Source: Clavulina sp. PMI_390
Lineage: Eukaryota; Basidiomycota; Agaricomycetes; Cantharellales; Hydnaceae
DNA: 64,000 nucleotides
Assembly (NCBI GenBank): GCA_015039315.1
Contig: WIDE01000079.1
Location: forward strand, 50,367-114,366
Direction: 5' to 3'
Made by a program: the position numbers and the translations under genes. Every line of letters begins with the position of its first letter. Positions within the stretch are counted from its first letter, which is position 1. Positions 21,417-33,211 of this stretch are shown here, in pieces. The notes under the pieces were generated by a model that was not told the DNA's origin, did not search any database, and saw only the letters and a program-made list of their open reading frames with translations.

Positions 21417-22914
21417 TCACAGGTCCCTCAGAGACAAAGCACCAAAGATGCCGATTTCGTCATCATCTGCGAGATCGCCTTCAAGTCTTCTTAGAGAAGA
21501 TCTTCTAATAACAAGGCGAGAGGTTAGATGGACATTATGATTCATGAATACGTGGTTAACTCACAGGGCTTCCAGGTCGCCAGAAAATGCAATGCCGTTT
21601 ACGGACTTCAAGCCAGGAAGCGCCTCCACCAGGAGCTCAAACTTGTAATAGGCTCGAATCTGATCGATATTGACATGCACAATAGATGGATGAAGTCTAA
21701 GAGCATCGGCCATATCCGCCATGGAAAAAATCTCGTGAAACCAACGCTGGCCATTTGCGACAGTGATGGTATTGAGTAAAGGGGACGATATAAGCCGAAC
21801 AAGGTCAGCAAGAGGGTTGGGGTATGTGGAGAGTGCACGCAGGTTCGGCAGGAAAGGGCCGGTAAAGTCAGGTGGCGGTAGGTTCAGAAGCCAGAATACC
21901 AGCTCCTCAAGAGTAGTGTGCCGCTTAAGGAAGTGGTAGAGAATACCATCAGGGTCGGGGATCCACCCAGCAAATTCGATGCGACGCAGAAAGGGCCAAT
22001 AAACGTCCTTCAGGGTATTGTGCCATTTGGGGGTTCCAAACCAACATGGGAAGTGGATGGAAAGCCTCTGGAATTACATTGACAAGGATTAAATAGCAAC
22101 ACAAGAGAGTATTCAAAAGATATGATTGCACCTCGAGATTAGGGAAATAAATTCCTTCCATGATACGCCAAGACACTTCGTCATTGTGAGGTTCTGATGA
22201 CTCCCATGTCAGTTCCGTCAACCCGTCGAGCTGTATGTTCTGTGACAAGAACTAAGACACTCTGGGATTTCAAGTAGTTGGAAAGAAAGAGCACACCTTG
22301 AAGAAACCGTCCCCCAGATGCCGTTTTTGGATGATGGATACACGGCGGAGCGTACGGGCGTGATTCAGAGCATGCCAGATTTGTTGTAATACATCCCGAC
22401 CATCAAAACTTTGTGAACCTTTTGAGCCTTTCACAAAAATATATGGATGATGGACCTCCTTCCATGAGAAATTGAGGAGCCTTGACATGTTGCTCAGAGC
22501 AGGAGCGAAATGATTCTCCACCACGTCTGCCAGTAACTCATATGGGGGCCGCTTTGGGGTCTTTTTGGACTTAGAGACTGTTGGAAGAGCCAGCACCTCT
22601 TCCTTGGCGAGAGGAATGAGGAACCGAGGGTCCGTGTGAGCAAGTGGCTGAAGATCTAGGACACGAACACTGCGCGCAAGCGTCTTATCGCGCGCCAGCA
22701 GATCCCAGACCGGCAGAAGCTTCCGGTCTTCTAGACGAGCGCTAATGACTCTGAAACGCAGATGACGGGCATAAACGAGAGCGTGAAGAGCCTTGCAGCT
22801 AAGAGCAAGTGATAGCAAATCCTTGGCGGTGTCAATTTCGAGCGCGATTGCGTCCAGAGATTCGACTGGTTGTTGAAGGATAGCGGGGAGGCGTGTCTCC
22901 GTACGAGATGTCAT
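21417..22914 (-). CDS. F-box-like protein, subfamily I, copy c
   Basis: Reverse exons 22914-22297, 22239-22132, 22067-21565 and 21504-21417 encode 438 residues; exons 2 and 3 (108 and 503 nt) match copy a. The N-terminus carries LQQPVESLDAIALEIDTAKD (F-box-like), then RLEDRKLLPVWDLLARDKTL. The LRR-like C-terminal half includes RRIEFAGWIPDPD, KRHTTLEELVFW and LPGLKSVNGIAFSGDLEA. The last exon ends LEGDLADDDEIGIFGALSL. A CGG-N2-CCG palindrome (CCGG TA CCGAA) lies at 22983-22993, 69 bp upstream of the ATG. Predicted SCF substrate adaptor; substrate unknown. Confidence 0.86.
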
Positions 22915-23103
22915 CTCTACGTCTAGGGCGTCGAGTCGTCACGTTCTAGCACAAAACGAGGGTTGTCGGAGTCAAAGTGGCACCGGTACCGAACCTCGAG
23001 GATTCATGCCTGGCCAGCAACACGTGTTCATCAAGCCAATATTAGCATGAGAGCCTTATATACATCTATCCTTCAGCAGAGTGGATTGGTAATAGGGTCT
23101 CTG

Positions 23104-24640
23104 CTACCAGGACTCGCTGGGAATCGGGGCATCGAGAAAGTCCCATTCTCCATCTTCGTTAGCGCTATCCTCACCGTCATCCCAGCTATCTGTATATTCA
23201 TCAGCAATACCATCATCCTCGCCGTTGCCATCGTCTTCGGACCACCTCAAAGAAGATTTCCTGGTGGAATAGCTCAGGATTAGTCACGGATCTTCGTCAG
23301 CAAAGGCATCGTACTAGCTTGACTCACAGAGCACCTACATTGCCAGTGAACGGGACGCCGTTCACAGACTGCAAGCCAGGAAGCTCTTCTGCAAGGAGCT
23401 CAAACATACCATGAAATGGGCGGTACTTGAAGTTCACATGTACGATCGATGGGCGGAGTCTGAGGGCATTGACTATTCTCTCGGGCGTATAGTCGCTTGT
23501 GATGGTGACTGTATGAAGCGAGTTTGAGGATATAAGAGGGATCGTGTGGGGGAGAAGGCTCGCAAAGATAGATAATACCCGTAGGTTGGGCAAAAATGGT
23601 TTGCCCCTACAGCTATCAGGTGGGAGATATGGGAGCGAGATCGCCAGTTCTTCGATTGCAGGGTGGCGCTTGAGGAATGGATGTATGGTATCCTCGCGGT
23701 CGGGGATGCATCCAATAAACTCAAGACATCGCAATCGAGGCCAACAGACATCATTGAGGGCGAGATGCCATTTGGAGTTGTTTGACCAGGGGGGGAACTC
23801 AAAGCAAAGTCTCTGAATTTGCTTCAGTAATGATCCAACGAAGGGGTTCAAAAATATAATCAAACCTCAATATTTGGAATCTCGAATTCCTCAAAAATAC
23901 GCCACGATCCCTCGTAGTCATAATGTTCTATTGACTTCCATGTAAAGTCCGTTAAACTTTCCAGTCGAACAGTCTATGCCGACAGTTTAGTATATTCGAA
24001 TGTTAGATAATTTATCAGGACATGCCTTGAAGAAAGTGTCCCCAAGGTACTGGTCTTGGATAGACAAATGTCGCAGAGTATTAGCATAGTTAAGAGCATG
24101 CCAGATTTTCGTCAATATGTCTCCGCTATCGAACGGCATAGCGGGGTCCGACTGATCCCTGAGTACGTTTTCACGGTTGACCTTTTTCCACGAGAAGGAG
24201 ATCAGCCTGGTCATGTTGGTCAAGGCAGGAGCGAAGTGATTTTCCACCACATGCGCAAGCATGTTATATCTTGAAGCCCTAGAGATTTTCCTGGATTTTG
24301 AGATTCTTCGGCTCGCCGAGATGAGCCCCTTGTCGAACGGAATGAGGAAGCGAGGGTTTGTTGAAGCGGTTGGCTGGATGTCCAGAACACGAACGTTTCG
24401 TGCGAGCGTCTTATCTCGCGCGAGCAGGTCCCAGACAGGGAGGAGCCTCCGGTCTTCCAGGCGAGCCCTGATTACTCTAAAGCGGATGTGACGCGGGGAA
24501 ACGAGGGCATAAAAAGCTTTGCAAGTGAGACCAAGCGAGAGTAGATCGCTGGCTTTGTCGATTTCAAGCGCGATAGCGTCTAGAGTTTCAACAGACTGCT
24601 GAAGGATAGTAGCGTGTAGTGCCATTGGATGACGTGACAT
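23104..24640 (-). CDS. F-box-like protein, subfamily I, copy d
   Basis: Reverse exons 24640-24026, 23973-23866, 23812-23328 and 23272-23104 encode 458 residues. The start MSRHPMALH was chosen by alignment with paralogues; the frame is open further upstream, and a second ATG at 24625 is also possible. The F-box-like region has LQQSVETLDAIALEIDKASD, then RLEDRRLLPVWDLLARDKTL. The first intron has a GC donor (AAG|GCATGT, 24025-23974): the paralogues have GT at exactly this spot, and no nearby GT gives the right frame. The final exon is the longest in the family and strongly acidic (SEDDGNGEDDG, SWDDGEDSANEDGEW). Confidence 0.84.
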
Positions 24641-25050
24641 GCACTTCCTGGATGCTTTGGAACGTTTCCTCTTGAAGAGAATAGAGGAGGATGTAGCTCG
24701 GCCAGTCCTAGTTGCCGATGACGAAACAATCGCATACATCCGCACTAAGCATCGAACATCCGTTCGCGCACCCAACACGCACACATCTTTCTTACGCCAG
24801 TGGGATGTGTATGACACTCCCAATTCCATGCCTGCAATTGGCCGAACGTCTAACCCCAGATGGCGGCGCTGCTCTTCGTATTATTTTTATATTATGAACC
24901 GCCATCCCTCGCCCGGACGCCCCGCTCAATAACACCACGTCGGCCTGCGGACGCCGGGGCACAGTTGGCGATGTGAATTTCACAGCACGCTGTTTGCCAC
25001 CTCTGCAACCACACGCTTGTGACTTGCTATAGTTCACCACCCCTACCATC
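24641..25050. promoter_or_regulatory. Divergent intergenic region, F-box copy d / hemerythrin-like copy 4
   Basis: 410 bp between divergent starts. An open reverse frame continues upstream of F-box copy d to 24829, but its sequence is not conserved in paralogues. No specific motif was identified. Confidence 0.4.
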
Positions 25051-26076
25051 ATGTCTTTCACGAACGAGTCCACGATGAAGCAGCTCGACGACGCCATCGC
25101 GTTGATGGGCAAGACTGGTTCCGGCCCCAAACCTGCAGACCCGTTTGTCGCACAGGCTTGGATCATGAGCAACATTCATGCAATCATCCTTGGTGCTCTT
25201 CGACACATTTATCTCGTTAGTAGCCCACGTTACCCTACTGAATGATGGATAGATGGCTGAAGTGTCATACCTCACAGACAGGGCCTACGATTCAACAGCA
25301 GGACCACGTTGACTTTGTTGGTTATGCTCTATACTGGGTCGAGGTTCGTGCTCTCGTTCCTATCCCTGCATTCTTTGACGCGTGCTGAACTTAACCTGAA
25401 CGGGTAGCTGCTCGACTTCCATCACCACCTTGAGGAGACTTGGACATTCCCTCATCTCAAAGCCGCACTTCCCATCGACGTCATTGAGGCTGAGCATGCC
25501 GCAGTGCATCCACCTCTCGAGGCCATGAAAGACTATCTCCTCAACTGCCTCCCTGCCGGGGCCACGTGGGGCGCATTCAAGAAGCCTATCCCTGCGGACT
25601 CCAAAAACCACCCGTTCGACGCTGCGAAACTGAACTCACTTATTGATGCCGTCGTCCCTGCATTTGTTCCCCATGTGAGTCCTTATCTTCTGATCGCTCG
25701 CAACATAGGATGGTGTATATTTACGTGTTCCTGCCGGTTTGAACAGTTCTGTAATGAAATTGGCTATCTTGACGCCACCAAGCTGCGTGCAAGTGTCACA
25801 CACGATGACCTGAAAGCCATGTTCAACACGCTCTTCCCGGAGCTCATGAAGCTGGTACGCCAAGTCGTCTTGCTGTCGCCTGATTTCGAGTATTCATCAT
25901 TGTGCTTGTCTTCATAGCCGAAAGGTTTCTTCGTGTACGAGTACCTGCACACTCGCTCGTACGACTACCCGATGGCGCCGTGGTTCGTCAGCAAATTCTT
26001 GATCCCTTGGGTGTTCTACTGGCAGGATCGCAGGTTCTGGAGGTTCGCTCCCCAGCGGGTATTCTGGGATAATTAA
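25051..26076 (+). CDS. Hemerythrin-like (HHE) protein, copy 4 (divergent)
   Basis: Exons 25051-25215, 25278-25343, 25408-25674, 25747-25854 and 25918-26076 give 254 residues with the family's phase-0 introns. This is the most diverged copy: helix B reads LLDFHHHLEETW (Asp80 in place of the leading His), helix C retains both His107 and His111 (EAEHAAVH), and helix D reads HFCNEIGYLD. The C-terminal tail is conserved (APWFVSKFLIPWVFYW, then WRFAP). It starts the right-hand group of four, all on the + strand, and could be closest to the ancestral type or the fastest evolving. Confidence 0.86.
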
Positions 26077-26749
26077 GACTCCTCAGCACTTGGAGAGCTG
26101 CACCATGGTTCCTTTCACAGCTTTGTAACAGTTACGATCCAAATTTTCGTTCTCCAATTCACGCCCCGGCAAAACTTTGCATTTCATTCTGTGCACGACT
26201 GGGTCTCGATGAGATCTGTATCTAAGTCTTTCAACATAAATGTGTACCTCGGACCTTGATGAGCTGTTCCGGCTAGGTGCGGAGAGATCTTCACCGACTC
26301 CGATAGCGAGCCGTACCTGATCCGATCCCGAGTGCCAAGAAGAGCTTGATGTCATGTGAGGACGGCAAAACCAGCAGCACGCAGTTTGTCCCAAATGGTC
26401 AACCCACGAGTGGCTCGAGACTGGTCAAAGAGGTAGGTCCCAACACACCTTTAGTTGCAAGACTATTCTCAAAATGGACGCACTCGGAACTTATATGCTA
26501 TAATTGACTCATATGGCTGGATACCGTCACGGCGCACTCCAATGGGAGTTGCTCCAATCACAATTGGGCGGCTAGGTCGGGTTCGTGTGGCCGAAGGTGG
26601 GGAATTTCTGTCAATGATCGAGAGGGGGATCAATTCATTCGCAAGAGTGAATCTGGCGGCTTGAGCCCGCATCGCGAACTTATATTGCAGATGAAGACGA
26701 AACATGGTGAGCGAGCCACTTCCTGTTAACGACACCCTCTCTTTCTACA
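26077..26749. other. Intergenic between hemerythrin-like copies 4 and 5
   Basis: About 670 bp with only short unsupported open frames; 3' region of copy 4 and promoter of copy 5. Confidence 0.5.
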
Positions 26750-27771
26750 ATGTACGAAGAAATTCTCTCGAAGGAGACCGTCCCCGAGCAGCTCGATGCT
26801 GTCATGGATTTCTTGTCAAAAACGGGACGCGGTCCTGCGCCCACGAAGAGCGCCGAAGCGCATAGTTGGGGCATGTCATGCGTACATGGATCCCTCATGA
26901 ACATGCTTAAGAATATCTACGTGGTAAGCTATCACCTATAATGTCCTCTCCTACGACAAAAACGAATTATTCGCGTGTTCTTCCAGCTCGGGCCAACAAT
27001 TATGCCAAAGGATCGTGATGACTTCGTTCAGTACGGCCTCATGTGGTGTTCCGTATGTCATCACTCCAATCGTATTCTCCCTAATCACTCACAGATGCAC
27101 GGATTGAACTCCTTCTATCTACATAGGTGCTTCACACTCATCATCACGAAGAAGAAACCTGGTACTTCCCGGCCCTCAACAAAGCCATCAACGTCGAGAC
27201 CATCGAGAAGGAACACGAGAAGTTCCAAAAGCCGCTCCAGGAGATGGAAGAGTACCTGGTTAGCTGCCTTCCAGCAGGCGCGGTCTGGGGTATCCACAAC
27301 ACCAAAATCCCAATTGGATCACCAAACGGGGTGTTCGACGCCGCGAAACTCAACGCTATCATTGATACCCTCCTTCCCAACTTCATTCCTCATGTACGTC
27401 TTCCCATGCTACCGCTAGGACATTTCAAGGGATCTGATGGAATTTTGAGACAGTTTTGTGACGAAATTTCATACCTCGACCCCGCAAAGCTGGACGCTTT
27501 CGTGTCAGAAGCGGAATTCAAGGCCGTAGAGAAAATAGCAGAGAAAGAAATTGGAGCACTGGTACGATCACTAATCCTACAGTACCCTCTCCAGCGCTGA
27601 TATTTTGTATAATAGCCTACTGCCTATGTAGTGGCACTGTACCTCCACATCCTCAATCCCGCTTTCCCCCCTGCGCCTTGGTTTGTGACTAGTATCCTTA
27701 TCCCTTGGGTATTCTACTGGAAGCATCGTAACATCTGGCGATTTGTCACCAACACTCCTTACTGGAAGTAG
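26750..27771 (+). CDS. Hemerythrin-like (HHE) protein, copy 5
   Basis: Exons 26750-26923, 26987-27052, 27127-27393, 27454-27561 and 27616-27771 encode 256 residues. Ligand-type positions: His46, HTHHHEEETW from residue 83, His110, then Gln114 where copies 1, 3, 4 and 6 have the second helix C His, and His169 followed by FCDE. The tail has PPAPWFVTSILIPWVFYWKH and ends with TPYWK. The start MYEEILSKET aligns with the ILA.ET of its paralogues. Same strand and spacing as copies 6 and 7, as expected from tandem duplication. Confidence 0.87.
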
Positions 27772-28563
27772 GGTCGTAAGACTTGACTATATACCTGCCA
27801 GAGCGCTTCATATCTCCATCCACATTATATCTATTTTCCCACCAGACCGAGCATTTTAGATCCAATAACTCATTTGCTGATCATTACACTGCTTCGCGTC
27901 CCTCGATCCCCCGAGTGACACCCTGCGAAACTCCGCGGCTCGTCCAGTAATTCCAGCGTAGCTTCACATAATACATTCATCTGCGAGCATTGAAGCTGTG
28001 CCCTCATCACTTGTTGCACGCTCTTTGCGACCAAGGAAGAATGCAATTGCAGCAGGAAATCTTCTCCCGTTTCATGCTTCATTTGAGCCGCTCGCGGCGA
28101 TGCAAATCCGACGTTTAGTATGAGTCACGGTGGTGTGATGCTTCGAGATCTTCTGCCCTGTCTGCGTTGCTGCTCGATCATGCTGCCGCGCAGGGTAAGG
28201 AAATGAGTCGATTGACTGAGCCCTAAATCATGACACACCACTCTAGCATCTCAACACGTTCTCCATCATAGGTGTCTATGTGAATTAGCATACAAGAGGT
28301 TCAGGAGGACATGGGTGTGGCGTGGGAACTTGAGTGGGTATTCAATGGACCGTGGCTCGGGAGATGGGCTTTTCGAGACCGATGCCATGAAGTACGGCTC
28401 GACAACGTCCTCGCTACTTGGACGATACTGATTCATCACAAAGATGCTCCTGAGGGACGGAAAGCGCCCAGACCTTGTGATAGGTTAAAAGGGAGACATG
28501 AGGAATTCGCTACACCATTCACCCCCTTCTCATCCTATCTTTCCCCTCCGGTTCAGAGTACCG
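27772..28563. other. Intergenic between hemerythrin-like copies 5 and 6
   Basis: About 790 bp. A reverse-strand ATG frame of 70 codons (28082-27870, beginning MKHETGEDFLLQLHSSLVAK) looks helical, but no family was recognised and it has no obvious promoter or partner, so it is not called a gene. Confidence 0.4.
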
Positions 28564-29587
28564 ATGTCGTCCACGATTCTAGCAAAAGATACCACAGTGG
28601 AAAGGCTTGACGCGGCTATGGAGCTCCTATCGACGACGGGCCGTGGGCGAATGCCCAAAGACCTTGCTGAGCAGCATGGCTGGGGGATGGCGAATGTACA
28701 CGCCTTTATCGTTAATTTCCTGAAACAGATTTATATCGTACGGCAACCTATTCTACTTCATTGACATTCGACTGATGCTTTCTCTATGACAGCTCGGGCC
28801 TAGTGTCAAAGTATCAGATCACCCCGATTTCGTGAGGTACGGCTTGGTCTGGTGTTCGGTACGTTGATCTCATAGACATATTCATCATTGTGTTCTCATT
28901 TCATTCTGCTTTAAATGTATCAAGATTATCAACGCCCACCACCGTGAAGAGGAAGAATGGTACTTTGGGATGCTCAGCAAAGCGATATCCGTGGAGATGA
29001 TCGAGAAAGAGCATGCCCAGTTCCACCAGCCCCTCGAGGATATGCAGAACTACCTCATCAGCTGTCTTCCCCCCAAGGCGGAGTGGGGAGTATTCCGTAC
29101 AAAGGCTCCGAGCGACTCTCCGCATCTTGCATTCGACGCGGAGAGGCTGAACAAGATTATCGACACCTTGGTTGTTAGCTTCGTCCCTCACGTACGGCTT
29201 CTCATTTGCTATCTCTTCCATTTCTCACCCGAGAGTTCGCTCCATAACGTAGTTCTGTGACGAGATCTCGTATCTCGAGGCTACCAAATTGCGCGCCTTC
29301 ATTTCTGAGGAGGAATTCAAGGTGATGCTGAAGCGAGTGTGGAAGGAAGTTATGGCTCGAGTAAGACCATTGATTTCTTCCGAATGTTGGCTAGCCTTGG
29401 GTCAAGACTACTCACAAACTGGTCTCTTTAGCCACTTGCTTTTAACATCGCTCTCGCTCTACATGTCCGCAATCGATATTTCCCCCCTGCCCCTTGGATT
29501 GTCACAAATTTCTTGATACCCTGGGTGCTATATTGGCCTGGCCGCCGCATGTGGCGCTTCGCCCCTAAAAAGGCGTATTGGGTTTAG
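28564..29587 (+). CDS. Hemerythrin-like (HHE) protein, copy 6
   Basis: Exons 28564-28737, 28793-28858, 28925-29191, 29253-29360 and 29432-29587 encode 256 residues. Helix B reads INAHHREEEEWYF, so Asn83 and Arg87 replace two histidines of the HAHHH run, while the HH and EE pairs remain. Helix C keeps both histidines (EKEHAQFH, 110 and 114). Helix D has His169 and FCDEISYLE. The tail has PPAPWIVTNFLIPWVLYW and WRFAPKKAYW. Confidence 0.87.
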
Positions 29588-30050
29588 GCGGTAGCTTGTT
29601 GCCAATGATAATTGATGTTGCAATCCCATACTGACATGAGCGTAGCTTGGGCACACGCGTGTGGAACCACCGCCTCAAGGCCATTGTCGTTCCCGTCCCC
29701 GCTATTGGCTGTCTGTGAAGATTAATTCGTTTTGACGGGCTCATTGTATTGTGCAACCCCGTCCCCAAAAAAGCTTCCGGGTCCTCCGGTAACAGCTGCT
29801 TGTGTATTGGCTGGTTGTGATTGTTTCGAGAGCGTGGGAACGTTCCGATTTTCTGGCAATGCACTGTCGTAATGGCCTGAGCGCTTGAGGGCATCAACAT
29901 TCTATTCGCCCATATCGTTGCTACTCCGAATGACACCGAGGATTCAATGAACGACTGTACAACCTTGCAGGCACTCGCCATGTAATAAAAGGGCTTGCCT
30001 TGCTTGACCTTACCACCACCTACCCCCCCCTCATACTCACAACCAACACC
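29588..30050. other. Intergenic between hemerythrin-like copies 6 and 7
   Basis: About 460 bp without a supported gene; contains the copy 7 promoter and a C-rich stretch just before its ATG. Confidence 0.5.
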
Positions 30051-31102
30051 ATGTCTGCCTCATCTATCTTGGCGAAAGAGACTACGGTCGAGAAGCTGGA
30101 TGCTGCCATGGATTTCATGCACACAAGAGCGCAAGGCCCTGCACCAAAAGACCTTGCAGTACTCCAGGGCTGGATCATGGCGAATGTCCACACTCTCTTC
30201 ATGAACATGCTGAAACAAATTTATGTGGTTCGTACCTGGTGACTTTCTACCTCGCAAATAAGTCTAAGTAGCTTAAATAACCCCATAGCTCGGCCCGACA
30301 ATCAAGCCAGCAGACTATGACGACTTCACTCAGTACGCGCTCATGTGGTGTTCGGTACGTGATAGTCACCAGTTTCAAGACCCTCACAATCTGACACTAT
30401 TCCTTTATCACCAACTTCTCCTGGCCCTTATTTGCACCTATAGACCCTCCACGCCCATCACCATGAAGAGGAAGAATGGTATTTCGGCATGCTGAACAAG
30501 GCTGTCCAGCTGGAGACGATCGAGAAGGAGCACGCTTTGTTCAGCCAGCCCGTGCAGGCTATGGAGGACTATCTTATCAGCTGCCTTCCTACTGGGTCCG
30601 AGTGGGGGCTGGCACGCACCAAGGTCTCGCGTGACTCACCCAAAGTGACCTTCAATGCTGCTAAGCTCAACGGACTCATTGATGCTTTGGTCCCAACTTT
30701 CCTACCTCATGTATGTTCCCCCATCCAAACCTTCCCTTTGCGGATTGGGAATCTGACTAAAACCGTGTGTAGTTCTGTGACGAGATCTCATATCTTGATC
30801 CCGCGAAACTGCGAGCATTTATCTCTGAGGCAGAGTTCGAGGCTATCATGAAGAAAGCGGAGGGATCAATCGGTGGCCAGGTATGAGCTCTTTGGCTTCA
30901 TATATGAACTTCCAGCATCTAATAATGGGTCATGGTTATGTTTCAGCCCGCTGCTTTCCACGTTCTTGGTGTCTACCATTCACGGAACCGAGCCTTCCCA
31001 CCAGCCCCTTGGCTTGTAGTGAATGTCTTAATACCCTGGGTATTCTACTGGCCATATCGTAGGCTGTGGCGCTTTGCTCCTACCGCATCTTACTGGGATT
31101 AG
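30051..31102 (+). CDS. Hemerythrin-like (HHE) protein, copy 7
   Basis: Exons 30051-30227, 30289-30354, 30444-30710, 30773-30880 and 30947-31102 encode 257 residues. Helix A His47, helix B HAHHHEEEEW from residue 84 and helix C His111 are present. The second helix C His is Ser115 (EKEHALFSQP). Helix D has His170 and FCDEISYLD. The tail is the family consensus: PPAPWLVVNVLIPWVFYW, then YRRLWRFAPTASYW. It converges on F-box copy e, 220 bp away. Confidence 0.87.
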
Positions 31103-31322
31103 ATTCGGAACTTGTTCCTAGGCCGTATACACCTCTCAGAGCAGTGTCATATGATGAACTCATAATCATAATATATCGCCATCCTCCTAGTGTACGTATC
31201 TACTTGTTTAGAGTATTCGTCTAGGAGAATTACGCAGGATCTTGCATTACATCGAGCTTTGGCTACTGGCTCCTTCAGTGATCTCACTTGGGAACACTAC
31301 TGTCAAGGCGGCCCATGTCTAG

Positions 31323-32856
31323 TCAGTCCTCGTCGAGAGGTACGGACATGAGGAGATCGTCATCTTCCGAGTCGTCATTCAGTCCAGCCTTTGCGCGAAG
31401 CCCGTTCACCCTATGAACAGGAACAAGTAAGGTAAATGCCATGGAGAGTCCCTCGCCTTATGGCGTCTGGTACGAAGCTATTGAAAAGAAAGGAAGCTTA
31501 CAGTAAAGCAACATCGCCGATATAAGGCACCTCATTTACTGATTTCAGGTTGGGAAGTTCAGCTACCACTGGGTCGTAGTTCCCACCAATCGCGACTATA
31601 GGGTCGAAACACAGGTGAGCAATCGATTGGGACCGGTAGTCTCTGAGTGCAGAGGCAACCGTAGGCATCGTGGAAGATTCCACTTCCCCCCAATGATGAT
31701 GCTCAATTTCAAGTGTGTCAAGCACAGTTGATGAAACTTTTGGGAGCAAGTCTCCGATATAATGGACGGAGGTTCGTAGAACACGAAGTCTGGGCAGGAA
31801 GAGTTGCCCTTGGACTCCATCACCGAAAGTCTCCAAATCAAGATCATATGTCAACTCCTCAATATTAGGATGCCGAATAAAGAAGTTTTCGACATGTTCG
31901 CGCGTCCCCCCGCTTCGGGATCTAAGCTTGACCACCCGAAGCTGAGGCCAATTGCAGTGTTCGAGCGCACTCGGCCACGCAAGAGGATCAAACGAGGTAT
32001 TTATTATTCGGATTTCTAATTTCTAACCACGCCCGGAAGCGAGCTCAGCATCTCTTGTGTAAAGATTTCACAAAATGTGAGATCGCACTCACTTTGAGAT
32101 TTGGAAGTCCACGGCAGAGAAATTCTCGGAAGCTTGGCAGTTCCTGGAGTCCTTCAACTTTCCATGAGAACTCCGTAACGTGCTCCATGTGAACCATCTA
32201 CACTAATTTCGTCAGAGGTTTTGCCGGTCAGAAGAGAACATTGTGCAACATACCCGAAAGAATGAGTTATCTAAACGTGGCCCCAGACAGATTGAGAGTT
32301 GATCCAAATTGGAGCAGCCATTGACACCTTCCCAAAGTTTTGGTAACATAGAGAGGGGGTCTAATGCACCGCGAACGATAAACATGCCACCAGGCCCATC
32401 CTCTCTCCATGAGAACGAGAGAAGGCGCGTCATATTCGCGAGTGCAGGCACCAAGTGGTGAACGACATCGGAAATGATCTCATACGGAGAGCGCTTCACC
32501 AACGCTGCCCGTTCCTTCTTGGAAAGTTTGAATTCCCGCCGCTTTACTCGATTAGCATCAAGTGGTATAATAAAGCGAGGGTCGGTGTATGCCAGTGGGT
32601 GAAGGTCGAGGACTCGAACACTTCTCCCAAGGGTTTTGTCACGAGCAATCAGGTCCCAAACATCCACGAGCCGCCAGTCGCCGAGTCGTCCACTGATAAC
32701 ACGGAATCGCAAGTGCCGGAAATACACCAACGCATGAAGAGATCTGCAGGTCAAAGCAAGATTGAGCAAGTCGCGCGCGTTGTCAATCTCCAGTGCGATA
32801 GCGTCAAGAGCCTCCACAGGCTGCTCTTCAATCGGGGACGGAGACGAGGTGGGCAT
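31323..32856 (-). CDS. F-box-like protein, subfamily II, copy e
   Basis: Reverse exons 32856-32254, 32197-32093, 32022-31502 and 31410-31323 encode 438 residues. The N-terminus has the subfamily II signature IEEQPVEALDAIALEIDNAR and RLGDWRLVDVWDLIARDKTL. Exon 2 starts MVHMEHVTEFSWKVEG. The C-terminal half is LRR-like (HPNIEELTYDLDL, LPRLRVLRTSVHY, LPNLKSVNEVPYIGD). The acidic last exon reads LNDDSEDDDLLMSVPLDED. First of five head-to-tail copies (e-i) on the reverse strand. A gene model ending at the apparent stop after DVALL would miss the last exon; the splice donor there is GTAAGC. Confidence 0.87.
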
Positions 32857-33211
32857 TACTTGGACGCAATGGGAATTTGGGTAGAAGGAGGGAAGGGGGA
32901 TTGGCTCACAGTGGAGCGTACCCCACGAGCGAGCCAGCCTAAATATTCAGAGCACAGCCCTATTCGGCCCCGAATTATTGGATATTAATCACCTCCCTCG
33001 GCTTCGCACTGTCGAATTGACTCACAGGCACCGAGGTAAGTCATTCAGCTCCCATGCAACGGTTCACCACAACGCGCTCGGAGCATTGAGGTAGCCTCAG
33101 CTGTTTGGCCATTGAATGTTTCGATTAGATCTAGAAACCTGAATAGATGCATTCTTGAAGGTCTGCGCAAGTCGAACTCTACATCTACGTTCTCCTTGTA
33201 GCATCACGTCT
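32857..33211 (-). promoter_or_regulatory. Promoter of F-box copy e with shared elements
   Basis: A perfect inverted repeat TTCGG-CC-CCGAA lies at 32963-32974, 107 bp upstream of the ATG. It sits in a 30-35 bp block (AGCACAGCC...GGATAT) shared with copies f-h. A TGACTCAC motif is at 33018-33025. A TATA-like AT-rich run lies between the palindrome and the ATG. CGG/CCG inverted half-sites are typical of Zn2Cys6 regulators and TGACTC of bZIP (Gcn4-type) factors; binding is inferred only. Confidence 0.5.

Noticed and set aside
27870..28082. Small reverse ORF (70 codons) between hemerythrin-like copies 5 and 6
   Set aside because: No family, no splice or promoter support; helical appearance alone is insufficient.
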